Assembly (NCBI GenBank): GCA_018903055.1
Contig: JAHIPW010000004.1
Coordinates: 1 to 5,494, forward strand
Direction: 5' to 3'
Length of the DNA: 5,494 nucleotides
DNA from: DRGV01 sp018903055 [NCBI: bacterium]
Lineage (GTDB): Bacteria; UBP18; UBA7526
Under the pieces are notes generated by a model that saw only the letters and a program-made list of their open reading frames with translations, was not told the DNA's origin and searched no databases. Of this stretch, positions 3,273 to 5,494 are shown piece by piece. Numbering within the stretch: position 1 is the first letter of the stretch; each line of letters starts with the position of its first letter. The position numbers were made by a program, and so were the translations under genes.

Positions 3273-4676
3273 GGACCAGAGATAAGGATTTGGTTTCTCG
3301 ACAGGCCTCTCCTTTCCGGAGGAGAGAATCTGTACCCCGGTACCATCGATATTCGTAATCCAGAAGTGATATTCTGTGCCTTCTATTGTCCAGAAAGCGA
3401 GATATCTTCCATCAGAAGAGAATTCCAGGCCTTCTAAAACTATTTTCTCCCTGGTCAACGCCACCTGATCCTCTCCCTCCTTATCCATGATCCATATATC
3501 ATTGGTATTCTTCTCCTCATCCGATTTAGTAAAGATAATCTTCTCCCCATTGGGTAGCCAGTTAGGATAATTACTGTTACTTCCTTCTGTTAATTGTCTG
3601 AGGTTGCTGCCGTCTGAATCGACCGCCCAGATATTATAATTCGCGAGAAAAAGAATTTGTCTTCCATCCGGAGAGAAGGAGAATTTATCCTCATTAAGTT
3701 CTATATCTCCACTCACTTTCTTCTTATCGCTTCCCTCATTGTCCATAATATAAAGAGCGCCCCCTATCGCATAGGCTATTTTCTTCCCATCTGAAGAGAA
3801 CTTGAAGCCCCAATCATTGCTCTCCCATCTATTCTTGGTCAAAGGCTTCTCTTCTTTTCCATCACTACTTGCCATCCAGATATCCAGAATCTTCTCCTTA
3901 CTCAATCTATTATAGAGAAGATAAGCACTATCTGGCGACCAAAGAAAGGGGCATCCCAGACCGAGGTTGCTCTTCTTGGGATTCTCTGGGGAGAATATCC
4001 TGGCCTCTGTCCCTTTCTCAATATCTACTACCCGGACCTCCCCATTCTTAGAAAGGAAGGCAACCTTCTTTCCATCTGGAGAGGGCAGAAACTCATGGGA
4101 GACCACTGCTTTCCCAGTGGTCAATGGTCTCTTGTCGTTACCATCTCTATTCATCATCCAGAGGTCGGAATCCAGTTCAAAGATAATTTTCTTATTCCCC
4201 TTTAGCCACATGGGCCCAAAGTAGTTACCTGCTTTTTTAGTGAGATTTCTTCTCCCGCTTCCATCAGCATTTGCTATCCAGATATTTTCTCTATCAATAT
4301 AGAGGAGCTGATCTATGGTGGAGAAACAAGAGATAGCCAAAGGCCTACCCTGGGCATCCTTAACTACAGTGCCCAGGGAAATGGTATAGGTAGTGGAAGG
4401 GATGAAATCCCTCTCTAAATGGAAGATTAGGGTCTTCTCCTGCCAGCTAAACTTTCCTTTCACTTGAGGCTCGATAGCAAAATTATCCTCTACGCTCTTT
4501 TTGTCCATCTCCTTACTGAAGGTAATCCTGATTAGGGTATCGGTCTTTACTTCCTGAACTCCTTTAGAAGGAGAGACAGAGACTATCTCCGGTGGCTGTG
4601 CCCCAACAGAATAAGTAGTAAGTAGTAAGTAATAAGTAGTAAGTACTAGAATAGTAAGTAAGCGCTTAATCTTCAT
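3258..4676 (-). CDS. Exported protein with SbsA-type Ig-like domain and TolB-like beta-propeller
   Basis: The 472-residue protein starts at ATG 4676 (MKIKRLLT). It has a signal peptide of 26 residues with a likely cut at V-G-A before Q27. Residues about 28-120 match the SbsA/Big_5 Ig-like pattern (ITFSKEMD near 52-59, then STTYTISL and KDAQGRPL). The rest is a WD40-like (PD40) beta-propeller. About eight repeats carry the motif x-W-x-x-x-x-x-D/E-G-x-x-x-x-x-L-T, such as IWIANADGSGRRNLT, LWMMNRDG, IWAVDSDGSNLRQLT and FWITNIDG, along with FSPDGRQILF-type strands. Such propellers bind proteins or ligands in the envelope; no catalytic residues are expected. It is TolB-like in fold, but nothing nearby suggests a Tol-Pal system, so the tolB symbol is withheld. 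Start support is modest: GGAG is only 2 nt from the ATG, AAAAGG is 9 nt away. It is probably cotranscribed with the gene 101 nt upstream and ends at the terminator at 3195-3226. Confidence 0.88.
   Translation of the reverse strand: MKIKRLLTILVLTTYYLLLTTYSVGAQPPEIVSVSPSKGVQEVKTDTLIRITFSKEMDKKSVEDNFAIEPQVKGKFSWQEKTLIFHLERDFIPSTTYTISLGTVVKDAQGRPLAISCFSTIDQLLYIDRENIWIANADGSGRRNLTKKAGNYFGPMWLKGNKKIIFELDSDLWMMNRDGNDKRPLTTGKAVVSHEFLPSPDGKKVAFLSKNGEVRVVDIEKGTEARIFSPENPKKSNLGLGCPFLWSPDSAYLLYNRLSKEKILDIWMASSDGKEEKPLTKNRWESNDWGFKFSSDGKKIAYAIGGALYIMDNEGSDKKKVSGDIELNEDKFSFSPDGRQILFLANYNIWAVDSDGSNLRQLTEGSNSNYPNWLPNGEKIIFTKSDEEKNTNDIWIMDKEGEDQVALTREKIVLEGLEFSSDGRYLAFWTIEGTEYHFWITNIDGTGVQILSSGKERPVEKPNPYLWSQSTD
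4611..4662. repeat. AAGTAGT heptamer array encoding the signal peptide core of the beta-propeller protein
   Basis: Five plus-strand heptamers run in tandem: AAGTAGT, AAGTAGT, AAGTAAT, AAGTAGT and AAGTACT (4613-4647). After AGAATAGT comes a further AAGTAAG (4656-4662). On the coding strand this is ACTTACTACTT, giving the hydrophobic run from about residue 6 to residue 22 (with TTYYLLLTTY at 13-22). The array ends where the conserved mature protein begins. Confidence 0.93.
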
Positions 4677-4699
4677 CTCTCCTGCCTTTTGTTTCCATC

Positions 4700-4780
4700 A
4701 TCTGCGGTCATCTGCGTTTTGATCTGCCCCTCAGATCCTGAAGGATCCTCGGGATCCTGAAGGGCGATCATCTGCGTTTA
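4700..4780. repeat. ATCTGCG array filling the spacer between the two upstream genes, interrupted by a palindrome
   Basis: Plus-strand units are ATCTGCGGTC (4700-4709), ATCTGCGTTTTG (4710-4721) and ATCTGC (4722-4727). A 38-nt foreign segment follows, then GATC and ATCTGCGTTTA to 4780. The array begins about 20 nt before the beta-propeller start and its last three bases are the TAA stop of the upstream gene. It covers most of the 101-nt spacer, leaving little room for a promoter, and none is seen. Confidence 0.88.
4726..4765. mobile_element. Small GGATCC-rich palindrome apparently inserted in the ATCTGCG array
   Basis: The ends GCCCCTCAGATCC (4726-4738) and GGATCCTGAAGGGC (4752-4765) are imperfect inverted repeats (one mismatch, one bulge). 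An inner perfect hairpin AGGATCC-TCG-GGATCCT lies at 4743-4758 in offset form. Compared with the intact array at 2997-3021, the segment breaks the unit ATCTGC/GATC, and GC appears on both sides, as if a 2-bp target was duplicated. It encodes nothing and lacks a U-tract, so it is not a standard terminator. It resembles REP/MITE-like miniature elements; that reading is an inference from one copy. Confidence 0.5.
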
Positions 4781-5494
4781 AAAGAGTGAATCTAACTGAT
4801 TGAGTAGAGATTGAGAGATTTTCTCACCCGCCTTCTTCAAGGCCTTCTCCCCGGCTTCTTCCTTTGTACGGCCAAACTCCTTCACCCTTCCTTCGCTCAC
4901 CGAGGCTATTATCCTACCACTTTGGACCTCTATTATTTGAATGGAGACGCTTGCCCGACAACAGGGAGCGAACTCCATCTCCTTTCCCTGCATAGGGATG
5001 GTGCTTCCTACGAACTCTGTCCGGGCCTGACCGATGACCAAGACATCGAAGCCTAACTCTCTGCCCAAGTTTTGAATGAGCGTTTTATTCCCTTTAAAGA
5101 TTTCTCTTGCCTGGCCATCTGTAATCTCTCCCTTCTTCTGAAGCTGATAATCGTCGTCAATGAGCCATTTCTCTATCTCTCCCTGAACCAAAGAAGGGGT
5201 GACCTTCTCTCCCAAATTCTTCTCTATAACCTTAACAAAAAAAACCTTTTTCTCCCTGGGAAGATAGGAGTTGAAGGTGTATCTTTCTTTGAGGCTGGCT
5301 AACTTCAAAAGGGTCTCGTCTATCTCCTCATCCTTCTCCTTGCCCAGGAGTTTTCTAACATCTATTCCTCCCTCAACTACGTTTGGCTTAAGGGAAGAAT
5401 CAACCCGCCATACCCTGCAGTTTGCTACACCATTATTATCCGTTCTCGCTAGGGTCTTTAAGCTCCCTTCTCCTTCTACGAATTCAAAGGATAC
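4778..5494 (-). CDS. Envelope protein with Ig-like end and CsgG/FlgT/LPP20-like C-terminal domain, 5' end outside window
   Basis: The frame is open from the window edge to TAA 4778, giving 238 visible residues. No start is seen: a TTG at 5308 is internal, because the 62 codons before it remain protein-like and have no stop. The first 45 visible residues (RTDNNGVANCRVWRVD, then GGIDVRKLL) resemble the end of a Big_1-type Ig-like domain with its TD-x-x-G-x-A signature. The C-terminal 150 residues contain GFDVLVIGQA, CRASVSIQIIEVQSGRIIAS and GRTKEEAGEKALKKAGEKI. This alternating strand and helix pattern recalls CsgG, LpoB, FlgT and LPP20-type envelope domains, where TG/SG-x-I-I-A and an Ala-rich C-terminal helix recur. 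The family match is from pattern memory and moderate at best; the function is unknown. An envelope location is inferred from those families and from the exported neighbour. Confidence 0.75.
   Translation of the reverse strand, partial: VSFEFVEGEGSLKTLARTDNNGVANCRVWRVDSSLKPNVVEGGIDVRKLLGKEKDEEIDETLLKLASLKERYTFNSYLPREKKVFFVKVIEKNLGEKVTPSLVQGEIEKWLIDDDYQLQKKGEITDGQAREIFKGNKTLIQNLGRELGFDVLVIGQARTEFVGSTIPMQGKEMEFAPCCRASVSIQIIEVQSGRIIASVSEGRVKEFGRTKEEAGEKALKKAGEKISQSLLNQLDSLF

Noticed and set aside
3158-3437. Plus-strand frames of 60-70 codons at the end of the beta-propeller gene
   Set aside because: They are antisense to the propeller gene or cross the terminator and repeats; no ribosome site or family resemblance.
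4726-4765. Intrinsic terminator between the two upstream genes
   Set aside because: The palindrome pairs well but has no T-run on either strand, and the two genes are only 101 nt apart.
5306-5308. TTG 5308 as the start of the CsgG/FlgT-like gene
   Set aside because: The frame continues without a stop for 62 more codons to the window edge with Ig-like protein sequence, and there is no ribosome site before the TTG.

Overview
The window is one strand of bacterial chromosome: all recognisable genes lie on the minus strand, read from high to low coordinates. It has two blocks. The upstream block (about 5494 to 3258) encodes the tail of a protein with an Ig-like end and a CsgG/FlgT/LPP20-like C-terminal domain, then an exported protein with an SbsA-type Ig-like domain and a TolB-like beta-propeller. 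It ends at a GC-rich intrinsic terminator (3195-3226). The downstream block (about 3049 to 1) starts at a near-consensus sigma70-type promoter (TTGACA, 17 nt, TATACT) and carries ftsX, an EnvC-like M23 protein and the start of a CtpA-like S41 protease. FtsX plus an EnvC-like coiled-coil/M23 protein fits the known envelope route in which FtsX bends periplasmic EnvC to switch on cell-wall amidases during division. The EnvC-like protein has lost both histidines of its HxH motif, so it probably activates or scaffolds rather than cuts. No ftsE is next to ftsX.

The most unusual feature is a layer of short degenerate repeats filling nearly every gene boundary. The families are ATCTGCG units of 10 and 12 nt, ATCTGTG/ATCCGTG units, perfect heptamer arrays (ACTCGTA, AAGTAGT), a 14-nt CCTGTAG-type array, and a small palindrome rich in GGATCC. 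They are not confined to spacers. They encode the hydrophobic core of two signal peptides, supply or abut stop codons, touch the -10 box of the ftsX promoter, and probably form its early leader RNA. In one place the palindrome seems to have inserted into an ATCTGCG array.

The organism is most likely an uncultivated bacterium, probably diderm, with moderate to low GC. This is inferred from the gene families and from the general impression that such boundary repeats are common in candidate-phylum genomes; the sequence does not fix a phylum. The longest stretch without a confident gene is 2836-3257. It holds an ATCTGTG array, an intrinsic terminator, a further hairpin, loose repeats, a second terminator-like hairpin fused to the promoter, an ATCTGCG array and a possible 35-codon leader ORF ending in an ATGA overlap with ftsX.
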